The notes: generated by a model not told the origin, from the letters alone. 64,000 bases of DNA from DATJHM01 sp963777355 (GCA_963777355.1 CAVZQK010000010.1:310001-374000), one strand, 5' to 3'. Counted from the stretch's first letter, positions 52,732 to 61,742 are shown. Numbers and translations are program-made.

Positions 52732-53095
52732 AAGGAATCCTCTTTTCTGTACACGACTTTTTTGCGCTATTGGCCGTGAGCATATACAAAAGTTGAAAAG
52801 AAAAAACGTGACGAAAAGCACTTGTTAGTGTACATAGTACATTGAAATCTTGTTCTAATTATAGCACATTTTGTGCGTAACGTCAAAAAATTCGTGAGAA
52901 CAAGCGTAATAGTCGTCTCGTTCGTATCAGAAAGGAAGGGTTGTTTTGCTGGATGTCTCTCTCTCTCCTTATTCTTTTTAAGGGAGGGAGAAATGGTAAT
53001 AACGACACTCTTCTACAAGGAGAACATCTCTTGCTAGAAGAGGGTTCTGCATGCAATTCTTTTGAAGAAAAAATTCTATCCTCAAGGAGGAATCT
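52732..53095. other. Intergenic region with the promoter of the HhH gene
   Basis: Apart from the promoter and palindrome at 52829-52886 nothing was recognised. The + strand gene at 53096 has a very strong AAGGAGG site at about 53083. Confidence 0.35.
52829..52886 (-). promoter_or_regulatory. Promoter of the HhH gene with palindromic operator-like site
   Basis: On the minus strand TTGACG (52886-52881), 17-base spacer, TATAAT (52863-52858) with TGC just upstream form a near-consensus promoter. Downstream of the start region lies TGTAC-TAT-GTACA (52841-52829; near-perfect 7-3-7 inverted repeat with AATGTAC arms). It sits at about +10 to +22, where a repressor would block transcription. Confidence 0.7.
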
Positions 53096-54118
53096 ATGAC
53101 GGCCTATCGTGCTCTCCATATCGACGAGAATCCCCTCGACTATTTTTTGAATGTCAGTGAGCAAGGCTCTCCTTTGCGCGTGGCTGATGTGCTCTTGCGT
53201 GTAAACCGGGACCCAAAAGAAGTATTTGCTCACCTGATTCGTATTGCAACTGCAAGTAAATGGAGCCATTCGGCGATTCTCTATCTCATTAGCGATCCCT
53301 ATAGGGGCTATAACAATACTTTTCTGGTTGAAGCAAAAACAAAAGGTATCAATATCGCAAGCTGGCGCAACGAAGTGATCCCATTTCATCAGTTTACTGT
53401 GGGTATTAAAAGGCCTAAGATGGATTGGTACGTTGAAACTCCCCGTGAACGCACCAAACACGATCCAGATAATCCAGAAGATACTTATGGCATTGGCTAT
53501 CTGCGCCATGTACGTGGTATTGCAATGGATCAGATCAATGGTTTATATGATAAAAAGACGGTCTATGAGCTCACCGCACTCTATGTAAAGCGTGCCGCCC
53601 AGCGCCATCTTAAGTCCACTCCCCAGGTGGCGGAGGCTGCTGATGCGCTCGCTGAATTTTTTAAGAAATGGGATGAGAAAGAGACTTCTACCACTCAGGT
53701 TTTGCGTCTGATTTGTAGTGGCCTGGTGCAATATAGTTTTTTTGAAGCTTTACGTATACGCGTCATGCACGATCTCAGTGTACCGGAACACCGTGAAGCT
53801 GCTTTGAGTAACTTGAGAAATATGCCTTGCATCATCTTTTGCGAAGATCCGCATGGTCTTGTTCCTGAATATGTCGAGAAGGTTGAACGCGGTGAGTGGG
53901 ATATTCATAATCCAGTGCCAGATGATCTGCTTGATCTGCTGAAAACGGCGGTCCCCGCTGACTTTAATAACAGTCCCAATCTTGAGTGGCGTTATGTGAT
54001 CAACAAAGGTATTGTCTGGCGTATTGAAGCCGCTGCTGAAGGGTATATACCGCAGAGTAAGGACGAAGAAGATGTTCTGGAAATATTGACCCCAGAACAC
54101 TTTTCTTCACAGGAGTAG
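53096..54118 (+). CDS. Permuted papain-like (YiiX/NlpC-P60) protein
   Basis: The 340-residue cytosolic protein has the circularly permuted papain arrangement: the His site SKWSHSAILYLI lies early (about residues 60-72) and the Cys site RLICSGLVQYSFF late (about 203-215), as in YiiX and related NlpC/P60-fold amidases or acyltransferases. The N-terminal LHIDENPLDYFLNVSEQGSPLRVADVLLRVN and C-terminal LEWRYVINKGIVWRIEAA are not in YiiX. A polar Asp or Asn to complete the triad could be in HPVPDDL-like region but was not fixed. The start has a strong AAGGAGG. It is followed by a reductase gene 175 bases on; the link is unclear. Confidence 0.75.
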   Translation: MTAYRALHIDENPLDYFLNVSEQGSPLRVADVLLRVNRDPKEVFAHLIRIATASKWSHSAILYLISDPYRGYNNTFLVEAKTKGINIASWRNEVIPFHQFTVGIKRPKMDWYVETPRERTKHDPDNPEDTYGIGYLRHVRGIAMDQINGLYDKKTVYELTALYVKRAAQRHLKSTPQVAEAADALAEFFKKWDEKETSTTQVLRLICSGLVQYSFFEALRIRVMHDLSVPEHREAALSNLRNMPCIIFCEDPHGLVPEYVEKVERGEWDIHNPVPDDLLDLLKTAVPADFNNSPNLEWRYVINKGIVWRIEAAAEGYIPQSKDEEDVLEILTPEHFSSQE

Positions 54119-54292
54119 TATGCTAATTATCACGAGCATGTGGTAAGGCTTGTTTCATCTGACGAGTGGACAGGATGGAGCGGGTTAGTCTATACTGGTC
54201 GGCAAAAGAAGCTGGAATATCAGCAAACACTGACAGAGAGTCTCTGCTGTCAGAAACATTTTGTATGCCATACATGCTGAAGAAGGAAGTCC

Positions 54293-55540
54293 ATGTCTGA
54301 CGAAAATGATGTTTTGATCGTTGGTGGTGGCCCTGCGGGCCTGGCGGCGGCTGAAGCGGCGGCGAGCCGCGGTATGCGAACTCTGCTCCTGGAGCGCCAG
54401 AACGAGATTGGTTATCCGGTCCATACCAGTGGCGGGAGTTGGGTCAGTGATATGAAAGCTCTCTCCATCCCTGAGTCTTTCTATCATCCCATCAAAAAAG
54501 TTATCTTTGTCTCTCCTCGCCGCGAAGTTGTTCTTAACTATAATCCAGGGGTCGCCTGCGTAGTTGATGTGCGTGGACTTTATCAACATCTGGCTGGTCG
54601 CGCTGTCGCCGCTGGCGCTCAGATTCGTGTCCGTCATACCGTTGAGCAGACGCTGCTTGAGGAGGGGCGCATTGTGGGGGTGACGGCAAAAAATCATGTC
54701 AGTGAGCGTCTTACCTTGCGTGCAGCCGTGACTATCGATGCTAGCGGCGTCTCCCGTCATATCGCTGTCCGCACAGAGATGGGTAATGCCTTTCATCGCT
54801 ATGGCTATGGGGCCGAGTACGATATGTACGCTCCCAACTATCCGCAGGATGAGCTTTTTTTGATTATGGGCAGCGCTTTTGCTCCTCATGGTTACGCCTG
54901 GGCCTTCCCGCGTGGCAACGGACGCGTACGCCTGGGTGTTGGTGTGTTGCATCCCGATTGTGACGCTGATGCCCGCACGTATCTCAATACGATCATTCAG
55001 GATCTTCCTCAGTTGACCGAAAAATTCAAGGGCGCTAGCCCGATTGAATACCATACGGGTCTCTTTCCTTCTGAGAGCTATGGAGAGCATTTCTCTCGCG
55101 ATGGCCTGCTTCTGGCCGGTGATGCTGGCGGTCAGGGCTCAACGCTGGTTGGTGAGGGGATACGTTTTGCTATCTATGCAGGTCAGCTTGCAGGCCGGGT
55201 CGCCGCTGAGGCTGTACAGGCTAATGATCTCTCCTCCGCCTTTCTGAGCCGTTTTGATAAAGCCTGGCGTACCCGCTTTGGCCGTGATATGGATATTGCT
55301 TACTTGATTAATAAGCGCATTGCTCAATATAGCGATACTCAATGGGATGGCGCACTAGATCTGATGAAACGTTTGACTCCTGCTCAGGTGGCTCAGGCTT
55401 TACGTGGCGATTTCAATGCTAGCCTGATTATGGGCGTGCTGACGCGGAATCCAGGTCTGCTGGCGACGGGCGGCAAAAAGTTCCTTGATCTCTTATTGGA
55501 ACGCATCAATAAGCCTCTGGTGGCATCTGTGGAAAACTGA
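54293..55540 (+). CDS. Geranylgeranyl-reductase-like FAD-dependent oxidoreductase
   Basis: The 415-residue protein starts DVLIVGGGPAGLAAAEAAASRGMRTLLLERQ with G-x-G-x(2)-G at about 11-16 and ends the FAD domain with the DGLLLAGDAGGQGSTLVGEGIRFAI motif at about 270-295 (cited in part), the pattern of geranylgeranyl reductases and the wider p-hydroxybenzoate hydroxylase fold. The middle has RGLYQHLAGRAVAAGAQI and WAFPRGNGRVRLGVG. In archaea and plants these reduce isoprenoid chains; in Chloroflexota a role on menaquinone or carotenoid chains is possible. ATG 54293 lies after GAAGGAAG. Confidence 0.85.
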   Translation: MSDENDVLIVGGGPAGLAAAEAAASRGMRTLLLERQNEIGYPVHTSGGSWVSDMKALSIPESFYHPIKKVIFVSPRREVVLNYNPGVACVVDVRGLYQHLAGRAVAAGAQIRVRHTVEQTLLEEGRIVGVTAKNHVSERLTLRAAVTIDASGVSRHIAVRTEMGNAFHRYGYGAEYDMYAPNYPQDELFLIMGSAFAPHGYAWAFPRGNGRVRLGVGVLHPDCDADARTYLNTIIQDLPQLTEKFKGASPIEYHTGLFPSESYGEHFSRDGLLLAGDAGGQGSTLVGEGIRFAIYAGQLAGRVAAEAVQANDLSSAFLSRFDKAWRTRFGRDMDIAYLINKRIAQYSDTQWDGALDLMKRLTPAQVAQALRGDFNASLIMGVLTRNPGLLATGGKKFLDLLLERINKPLVASVEN

Positions 55541-55696
55541 GTTCTTTCGTATTCCTGATCCAATCGGGATGCTGTTCGTGGGGAGAGATGGGTAGTAAAA
55601 AGACTGGAATAAACACCAGCCTACCCTTGTTTTTGTCTACAGAAGCAATTGATATTCCCTATCTGTCTTATCTCGAACGATCATAAGGAGCTATCT

Positions 55697-55960
55697 GTGT
55701 CAGAAGCAACTACCAATACCTCTACGAAAATTAAGATGTATGCCACTACCTGGTGTGGTGACTGTCGTATGGCCAAACGCTGGTTTGACTCTCATAATGT
55801 TCCTTATGAGTATATCAATATTGAGGACGATGAGAATGCTGCCGCGTTTGTGGTGAAGGTAAATGGCGGCGCTCGTAGCGTCCCCACGATTATCTTCCCT
55901 GATGGTTCTGTTCTGGTAGAGCCATCTGCACGAGAACTGGCCGCTAAGTTCTCCGTCTAA
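55697..55960 (+). CDS. Glutaredoxin-like (mycoredoxin-type) protein
   Basis: Starting at GTG 55697 after AAGGAG, the 87-residue protein has a thioredoxin fold: MYATTWCGDCRMAKRWFD, with the redox pair Cys-Gly-Asp-Cys, then PYEYINIEDDENAAAF and GGARSVPTIIFPDGS (cis-Pro after Val). The C-G-D-C pair is that of NrdH/mycoredoxin-type glutaredoxins found in Actinobacteria and Chloroflexota, which use mycothiol or thioredoxin reductase. A longer frame begins at 55649 but lacks homology. A terminator follows at 55989. Confidence 0.9.
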   Translation: MSEATTNTSTKIKMYATTWCGDCRMAKRWFDSHNVPYEYINIEDDENAAAFVVKVNGGARSVPTIIFPDGSVLVEPSARELAAKFSV

Positions 55961-55988
55961 TACAACAGAATAGCCCTGTTGAAAATAT

Positions 55989-56024
55989 CCCTCCTGTCGA
56001 TAGTTATTGATAGGAGGGTTTTTC
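55989..56024 (+). terminator. Rho-independent terminator of the glutaredoxin gene
   Basis: CCCTCCT (55989-55995) pairs with AGGAGGG (56012-56018), followed by TTTTTC. Loop 16 bases with internal ATAGTTAT that may fold further. Confidence 0.75.
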
Positions 56025-56394
56025 TTTATCATACCGGTATCCCTTTGCTCCTCCTATACGTTTAATGGGTAGTATCTTCTTACCTGTTTTGTTTGCTAAA
56101 GATGTGACTGGTCGATAAATCTGTAGCATGGGCATGAAGGTGATCTTAGCTTTTTTGCATGACTCCGTCTGACACTCGGACGCTGGTCGAATGAAGACGA
56201 AATAATCCAGGCGGCTGGCTGGATTACCCAGGCTGTACGGACTCGCCGGGTAAAGTAGTGCTATCGCAGGCGAAAAGTGTATGAATTTTGCTTGACCTCT
56301 GGTAAAATAGATACCAGGACCGCGATGGTAATAATCAGGGTAAACAACATATTGCTCGATCATAAGGCACAGTGTTGAAGGAGAGCGTTTAATT
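56025..56394. other. Intergenic region with an uncertain minus-strand frame
   Basis: A minus-strand frame between about 56004 and 56441 codes plausible residues (IEQYVVYPDYYHRGPG; RLDYFVFIRPAS; KITFMPMLQIYRP) from Met 56361, but no ribosome site precedes it and it overlaps the opposite gene, so it was not called. An extended -10-like TGGTAAAAT for the plus strand lies near 56300. Confidence 0.3.
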
Positions 56395-57597
56395 ATGAGT
56401 ATCGGTGAGTCCAGGATGCAATATCCTGTTCCTCCTGCCATTGAACATCCTGAGCTGTTAGTGTATCGAGATGAGTTTCCGATTTTGCAACGGAAAACTT
56501 ATTTGAACAGTTGCTCATTGGGCGCTTTGTCAAAACGATCTATGCAAAAAGTTGCGCGGTTCCTGGAAACGTGGAATGAGTGGGGTGCGTCTGCCTGGGA
56601 TGAGCTCTGGATGCAGGAAATCGCTCAGGCGCGACAAAAATTTGCTAATCTCATTGGGGCGCAAATTCATGAGGTTGCCATTGCCCCAAATGTTTCAACC
56701 GCCCTGAGTAGTATTGCGTCTGCTCTGGATTATGGCTCGCGCAATACCGTTGTAATGGCTGATATGGATTTTCCAACGCTTCCCTATCAATGGTTAGTGA
56801 AGAAACGGGTGGGCGTTGAATCCCGTTTTGTATGCAGTCCCGATCAGGTGTATATCTCGCCTGATTTGTTTGACGCCGTTATAGATAGCAAAACTGCCCT
56901 GGTCGCGACTTCACGCGTCTTTTTTACCAGCGGCTATATTCAAGATATACGTGCTATTGCAAATATCGCTCATAAAAATGGTGCCTATCTGTTGGTGGAC
57001 GATTATCAAGGGACGGGCCAGATACCGCTGCATGTGGTGGCCCAGGATATCGATGTCCTGGTGACTGGCGCTGCAAAATGGCTTATGGGTGGCCCTGGTG
57101 TTGCTTTTGTCTATATTCGTGAGGGGCTCATTCCTTCATTAGAGCCAACCATTGCTGGCTGGTTTGGACATCGCGAACAGTTTCAGTTTAAAGCGCAAGA
57201 ATTTACCTTTCGTACGGATGCTGCACGCATAGAGATGGGAACTCCGGCTATGGCTGCTCTCTATGCAGCCAATGGAGGCCTTGATATCGTACAAGAAGTA
57301 AGTGTGGAAAGTATCTGCGAACGCACACGCTTTTTGACAAATGATTTGATTGCCCAGGCACGTGAACACGGTTGGAAGGTTCATGCTCCTCTGGAGCCGG
57401 AACTGAGAAGCTCAATCGTGATGCTGGAATTGGACCAGCCACAAGAAATTGTTTCTGCGTTAGCTGCCCGTGATATCATCGTGGATGCGCGTCCTGGGCT
57501 CTTGCGTGTTTCGCCATACTTTTATAATACCCTCGAAGAAAATATGATTGTCGTAGAGGCAATTGCCGAAATCTTAGAAAATCGAACGAAAAAGTAG
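56395..57597 (+). CDS. Class V aminotransferase (kynureninase/selenocysteine-lyase fold)
   Basis: The 400-residue PLP enzyme has a N-terminal FPILQRKTYLNSCSLGALS, VAIAPNVSTALSSIASAL (phosphate-binding helix), VVMADMDFPTLPYQWL, GAYLLVDDYQGTGQIPL with the PLP Asp, and the PLP Lys in VLVTGAAKWLMGGPGVAFVYI at about residue 224 (cited in part). The pattern fits cysteine desulfurase-like, kynureninase-like and isopenicillin-epimerase-like members. There is no conserved active-site Cys near residue 330 as in SufS, so desulfurase activity is less likely. It starts at ATG 56395 after GGAGAGC; the downstream zinc-ribbon gene is 96 bases away. Confidence 0.85.
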   Translation: MSIGESRMQYPVPPAIEHPELLVYRDEFPILQRKTYLNSCSLGALSKRSMQKVARFLETWNEWGASAWDELWMQEIAQARQKFANLIGAQIHEVAIAPNVSTALSSIASALDYGSRNTVVMADMDFPTLPYQWLVKKRVGVESRFVCSPDQVYISPDLFDAVIDSKTALVATSRVFFTSGYIQDIRAIANIAHKNGAYLLVDDYQGTGQIPLHVVAQDIDVLVTGAAKWLMGGPGVAFVYIREGLIPSLEPTIAGWFGHREQFQFKAQEFTFRTDAARIEMGTPAMAALYAANGGLDIVQEVSVESICERTRFLTNDLIAQAREHGWKVHAPLEPELRSSIVMLELDQPQEIVSALAARDIIVDARPGLLRVSPYFYNTLEENMIVVEAIAEILENRTKK

Positions 57598-57693
57598 TAT
57601 CATCTTTCCGTTTCATTCCAACCTCTGCATCTGCTGGAGGAGAGCTGAAGACATGGGTAAAGATGTTTAGCCTCACGGAGGAGAGTAATTACT

Positions 57694-58074
57694 ATGCAAT
57701 GTGCTCATTGTCGTGCTGAGTATAATGAAGATGATGTGTACTGTCGTCAGTGTGGTGCTGATTTGACGGTCCCTTCGACCAGTCTTGTACCGATACAGTC
57801 ACGTCTGCCAGCGGTTCTGTATAATTCGCCAGTGCCACGAGGCGTTGCCGCAAGCGTCGGAGCTGTCGCTCTTGGCGTCGGTATTGAGTTGCTGCGGCGC
57901 GGCATGGTCGCGATGCTCTCACGACCATCGCGAACCGTTGAGGCCTCTCTGCCTGCCTTGAACAGTATGAAAGATATTCTCTTTCCGCAAAAAGAAAAGC
58001 CAGTGAAACGCCTGAAAAAGGGCTATGAGATTGAAGAGACCGTTATCTACATGCGCAGAGTGATTCGTCGTTAA
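57694..58074 (+). CDS. Zinc-ribbon membrane-associated protein
   Basis: The 126-residue protein has an N-terminal zinc ribbon with two CxxC pairs (MQCAHCRAEY and YCRQCGAD), a Ser/Pro linker, a hydrophobic helix (about 52-68, GVAASVGAVALGVGIEL, probable membrane insertion or packing), and a basic C-terminus (KRLKKGYEIEETVIYMRRVIRR). Similar small ribbons occur in Ktedonobacteria. It may be a membrane-associated adaptor. The ATG follows GGAGGAG by 9 bases. The BNR lipoprotein gene follows after 80 bases. Confidence 0.65.
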   Translation: MQCAHCRAEYNEDDVYCRQCGADLTVPSTSLVPIQSRLPAVLYNSPVPRGVAASVGAVALGVGIELLRRGMVAMLSRPSRTVEASLPALNSMKDILFPQKEKPVKRLKKGYEIEETVIYMRRVIRR

Positions 58075-58154
58075 CACCTTACTTAAGGGAGAGAAAGAGC
58101 ACCCGTCCTTGTTTCTCTCCCTCCCATCTCTCTCATAAGGAAACGCTCTTTGCC

Positions 58155-59345
58155 GTGTCTTTGACAAAAAAAGTCTCTCAGTTTTCCTATAAACAAAAAC
58201 GATTCTATCTTGTTCGTCTGCTAGCCTTTTTTCTGCTAAGTATCTTCTTTTCTGCCTGCTCCTCTTCTGCTGGAGTCTTGAGCGGAGGGAACTGGCAACA
58301 GAGTGGGCTGGCGCATCTCCAGGTGCAGTCTCTGGCTGCGCAATCTGGCACACCTACTACGCTCTACGCTGCTACGAATCAAGGCAATATATTTGTCAGT
58401 ACCGATTCTGGCCAGCACTGGTCTGAGCATAGCTCTGGTCTCCCTCTGCCTGATCCTGTGTATAAACTCTCTACAAACCTGAATGGGCAGAAAGTGTATG
58501 CCGCTACTGAAAAAGGTCTTTTTGTCAGCTCTGGCTCTGTCAACTCCTGGACGGTAGTGTCTGGCCTGCCTACTGATCGCTATACTGCGCTCGATTTCTC
58601 GGTACGCAATCTCAATACTATCTATGTCGGAACCGGCTTGCATGGTGTACTGGTGAGTACCGATAGTGGAAGCTCCTGGACGCAGGCTGGTAGCGGCGGC
58701 TTACCTGTTACTGAATCGGTCAATGATCTCGCAGTGGATGCCGATGTTGGACATGTCTGGAGCGTTGAAGCTTCCGGTGTGTATCGTCTGGATAGTCAGA
58801 AAAACAGGTGGCAATCTCTGAGTACAGGATTGCCCTCTGGTATTGCTATCAATACAGTTCTGCCTGCTGGCCTTGCGGGAGGTCCGGCAAATCTCGTCTA
58901 TCTGGGAACCAACCGTGGCTTCTTTTTATCAGAAGATGCGGGTGCTCACTGGAAGCGTGGAGCTGTTCCCCTTTCTGGGACAAGCGTCCATACGATTCTC
59001 ATAGATAGTCGCAATACTGATACAAAAACGCTCTACCTGGCAACCGATGCAGGAGCATTGCAGAGCATTGATAGCGGTCAGGATTGGGGTCTGTTAGCGA
59101 AAGGTTTACCTGCTAACCAGCCTGTGAAGACATTGGTGCTGGGAGGTGATAACTATGCCCAGATTTATGCTGTCGCTGATGCAATCTATCTCTATCCTGG
59201 AACAAGCAGTGGTCTGACGCCGGGGCGTATTGTCCCACTTGTTCTCCTTGCTGTCTTCTTTTTTCTTCTAGTAAGCTTGAGCCAGCGTAGCCGAAGGCGA
59301 AGACGTCGGTCAGCAGATCAGACCTCTCTAGCATCCTCTTCGTGA
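58155..59345 (+). CDS. BNR/Ycf48-like beta-propeller lipoprotein
   Basis: Translated from GTG 58155, the 396-residue protein has a signal ending FLLSIFFSACSSSAG, a lipoprotein signature (Cys about residue 35). The exported part is a propeller of Asp-box blades: NIFVSTDSGQHWSEHSSGLP, GLFVSSGSVNSWTVVSG, GVLVSTDSGSSWTQAG, GFFLSEDAGAHWKRGA, GALQSIDSGQDWGLLAKG. A membrane helix (about 356-374, IVPLVLLAVFFFLLVSL) with an Arg/basic cluster follows at the C-terminus, so the protein may be anchored at both ends. Such propellers bind other proteins or sugars on the surface. The start is weak (AAGGAAA 12 bases upstream). Confidence 0.78.
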   Translation: MSLTKKVSQFSYKQKRFYLVRLLAFFLLSIFFSACSSSAGVLSGGNWQQSGLAHLQVQSLAAQSGTPTTLYAATNQGNIFVSTDSGQHWSEHSSGLPLPDPVYKLSTNLNGQKVYAATEKGLFVSSGSVNSWTVVSGLPTDRYTALDFSVRNLNTIYVGTGLHGVLVSTDSGSSWTQAGSGGLPVTESVNDLAVDADVGHVWSVEASGVYRLDSQKNRWQSLSTGLPSGIAINTVLPAGLAGGPANLVYLGTNRGFFLSEDAGAHWKRGAVPLSGTSVHTILIDSRNTDTKTLYLATDAGALQSIDSGQDWGLLAKGLPANQPVKTLVLGGDNYAQIYAVADAIYLYPGTSSGLTPGRIVPLVLLAVFFFLLVSLSQRSRRRRRRSADQTSLASSS

Positions 59346-59402
59346 AGCTACATACTCTGTGAAAGATAGCGAGAATGTTTTGTGAAGGACCAGGGGTTGA
59401 GA

Positions 59403-59873
59403 TTAAAAATGGTGTGAGCCGAGAAATGCTACGAGCAGATAGAGACCGTAGAGCAGAATACAGACCAGCAGGAACGTACCATAACAGGTAAGTGTCCAGG
59501 CACGGCGCGTGTTTAATGCCTGGCGAAGTTGTTCAACCATATCTGGAGGATCAAGTTGAAGATCCGGATGTTGTTCAAGCAAGAGTGGAAGCATGGCGCG
59601 GAAGTCACGTGCATTGCTCATCCCCTCTGCTAGAATCAGTGTTGTGTCATCATCCAGATCAGCCATCAGCACGAGCTTGGATGGATTGGGATCACCAGGG
59701 ATCAATATGAGACGTTTTATGGCATCTAGCTGGATCTGGATCTCCTGGTCTTCTTCCTGGCCGGTAACCACTAGTTCGTTTCTGTAAAGTTGTATCTCTT
59801 TTCCCATACCAAAGCGTACAACGCTGATAGGAGAGAGGGTTGTTGCGTTCTCTTCGCTCATCAATTTTTCCAT
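59403..59873 (-). CDS. Membrane-anchored PH-like domain protein
   Basis: From ATG 59873 the 156-residue product has a cytosolic beta-rich domain (VVRFGMGKEIQLYRNELVVTGQEE; IQIQLDAIKRLILIPGDPNPSKLVLMADLDD), which looks like a bacterial PH domain, an acidic and Leu-rich helical region (FRAMLPLLLEQHPDLQ), and a final membrane helix (TLTCYGTFLLVCILLYGLYLLVAFLG). The start is uncertain: Met 59861 is an alternative, and a longer frame reaching 60158 overlaps the divergent receiver gene and is not favoured. Function unknown; tethering to lipid or protein is inferred. Confidence 0.6.
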   Translation of the reverse strand: MEKLMSEENATTLSPISVVRFGMGKEIQLYRNELVVTGQEEDQEIQIQLDAIKRLILIPGDPNPSKLVLMADLDDDTTLILAEGMSNARDFRAMLPLLLEQHPDLQLDPPDMVEQLRQALNTRRAWTLTCYGTFLLVCILLYGLYLLVAFLGSHHF

Positions 59874-60041
59874 ATATTCTTGTCTAATGGTATTCTGCTT
59901 TTTAGATTGTACCGCATCATTGCCCCATCGTCGAGTAAGATGATGGATGAGTCTTGTATTGTCATAGCTTGACAGGAAGTCGTTCGAGACCTTACAATTT
60001 GGACGAAGTATACATAGGCATACAAGGAAACATTCTACGTT

Positions 60042-60473
60042 ATGGCGCAAATCGGTCTGCTCGAAGATAATGCTCGGATTGCTAAGCTCTGTGTAATGAT
60101 GTTGCACTATGCCGGTCATCAGGTTACCGTCTATCCGCATCCTGACGAATGTTTGCATGCTTTATTAGCTCAGCCGGGAAACGCTGATAGCAGACTCTAT
60201 GTCCCGAAAGGAAGCGATTCTGTGTCATTGCCTATAGATGTGCTGGTGCTTGATCTCCATCTGCCTGGTATGAGTGGTACAGAAGTAATACGCTTCCTCA
60301 AGTCTTATTCTCACATGCAAACGTTGCCGGTAATATTTTGTAGTGCCGCAGGTCCCCAAGAGGTTTCGCGTGCATTGAAAGTTGCTCCCAAAGCAATATT
60401 TGTGGAAAAGCCTTTCACTTTTCAGGAACTCACTGCGGCTATTGACCAGGCTTTGGCTCCGCCAGTAATATAG
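60042..60473 (+). CDS. Stand-alone response regulator receiver
   Basis: The 143-residue protein is one receiver domain with no output: acidic Glu8-Asp9 (LLEDN), phospho-acceptor Asp71 (VLVLDLHLPGMSG), Ser in VIFCSAAG (about 101) and Lys in FVEKPF (about 124). A loop of about 20 residues around 47-65 (PGNADSRLYVPKGSD) is longer than usual. It would accept phosphate from a histidine kinase not encoded beside it; the membrane kinase at 48131 is the nearest candidate, but that is only proximity. The gene is divergent from the PH-like gene, with overlapping upstream regions. Confidence 0.9.
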   Translation: MAQIGLLEDNARIAKLCVMMLHYAGHQVTVYPHPDECLHALLAQPGNADSRLYVPKGSDSVSLPIDVLVLDLHLPGMSGTEVIRFLKSYSHMQTLPVIFCSAAGPQEVSRALKVAPKAIFVEKPFTFQELTAAIDQALAPPVI

Positions 60474-60534
60474 AGTTACCTCTTTCTTCGCTTTTTACCC
60501 GCATAAAGGGATGAGGGAAATTGGTGCCAGATCT

Positions 60535-61254
60535 TCAATGGGTATGTGAGTGGCTATGCTCATGATCATGGCTGTGGGGATGTCCAACGTAGGGAGCATG
60601 AGCATCGATAATTTCACGGCGCTGTTCTATTGGACGTTGGAGCAACTCTTCTAGCCATGCTATGACTTCGTTGAGTCCGGTCTCATCTTTGAGATTGCTG
60701 AAGACAAAGGGACGCTCTCCGCGTTTGAGGCGTGCGTCGTGTTCCATGACTGCTAAAGATGCACCGACATAAGGGGCGAGATCAATTTTGTTGATGAGCA
60801 GCAGGTCTGAACGCATGATACCGGGACCGCCTTTACGTGGAATCTTATCGCCTCCTGAGACATCTATAACGTAGATCGAGACATCTACGAGTTCTGGGCT
60901 AAAGGCAGCGGCCAGATTATCCCCTCCACTTTCCACAAAAATCAAGTTCAAGCCTGGAATACTCTCTTCCAGGTCTGCGATGGCCTCCAGATTCATAGAA
61001 GCATCTTCGCGAATTGCTGCATGAGGGCAGCCGCCAGTCTCTACACCACGTACACGTTCTTGTGGCAAGGTTCCCTGGCGTAATAAAAATTCGGCATCTT
61101 CACGGGTATAAATGTCGTTAGTGACTACTGCAAGATTATAGCGTGGATAGAGCTTCTGGCTTAAGCAATTTACCAGAGCAGTCTTGCCGCTGCCAACGGG
61201 TCCGGCGATCCCGACTCTGAATGCGCGAGCGAAATCTCTATTTTGTTCTGTCAT
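60535..61254 (-). CDS. ureG: Urease accessory GTPase UreG
   Basis: The 239-residue protein has the G-domain set: P-loop FRVGIAGPVGSGKTALVNC, VVTNDIYTREDAEFL, GVETGGCPHAAIREDASMN (metal-binding C-P-H), ESGGDNLAAAFSPELVD, and LLINKIDLAPYVG (guanine specificity). It brings nickel and GTP energy to urease assembly with UreE, UreF and UreD. The His-rich segment, normally N-terminal in UreG of some species, is here at the C-terminus (HPHSHDHEHSHSHTH), and could store nickel. The start ATG 61254 has AGGG upstream; a TTG six codons earlier is possible. It is divergent from ureC with a 760-base gap. Confidence 0.95.
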   Translation of the reverse strand: MTEQNRDFARAFRVGIAGPVGSGKTALVNCLSQKLYPRYNLAVVTNDIYTREDAEFLLRQGTLPQERVRGVETGGCPHAAIREDASMNLEAIADLEESIPGLNLIFVESGGDNLAAAFSPELVDVSIYVIDVSGGDKIPRKGGPGIMRSDLLLINKIDLAPYVGASLAVMEHDARLKRGERPFVFSNLKDETGLNEVIAWLEELLQRPIEQRREIIDAHAPYVGHPHSHDHEHSHSHTH

Positions 61255-61565
61255 ATTTTTTGCCCTGATCAACCTTTCGCGTAAAGTTCATTGCCAGAGA
61301 GATAATATTCTCTATCGCGCTTTTCGCCATCTCTGAGAACTGCGAAGACCGCTGTCTACGTATAAATCGCTCTTAAAAAGAGGAAGGAGCGTTACTATGC
61401 AACGTCTATAATGCAGTATCCTCAAAACGGACCACAGAAAGCCACAATCATCGCTTAGCCTGCCAGCACCCTCCAATTGCAGAAAGTATACAACGGAAAG
61501 CCAAAGAGGTCTAGCAAATTGGCATTAGGAACTGTTGTTTGAGTAAGATGCGTCCTAAAAGATCC

Positions 61566-61594
61566 TTGAAAACAGTTAATTTTTTTAATATACT
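61566..61594 (+). promoter_or_regulatory. Sigma-70-type promoter upstream of ureC
   Basis: TTGAAA (61566-61571), 17-base spacer, TATACT (61589-61594), close to consensus. It points toward ureC, 420 bases away, so it may make a long leader or a small RNA. Confidence 0.6.
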
Positions 61595-61712
61595 AGTTTC
61601 CATGAGGGAAGCGAATGTAAAAATGCTATTGAGAGCAGATGGCGCTTTTCCTTTTGTCGCCACAGTCAATGGTGTGTGACTTTTGTGAACAAATTCTTTA
61701 AGATGAATTGTT

Positions 61713-61742
61713 GGAAATGAGGGGCGTAGTCCTCTCGTTTCC
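61713..61742 (+). promoter_or_regulatory. Leader hairpin of unknown role
   Basis: GGAAATGAGGGG (61713-61724), loop CGTAGT, CCTCTCGTTTCC (61731-61742): a 12-base-pair stem with two wobble pairs. There is no T-run, so it is not a standard terminator. It lies between the two putative promoters. Confidence 0.45.

Noticed and set aside
56004..56441. 145-codon minus-strand frame with some plausible residues
   Set aside because: It has no ribosome site, runs under the start of the class V aminotransferase and covers the glutaredoxin terminator. Kept only as a note.
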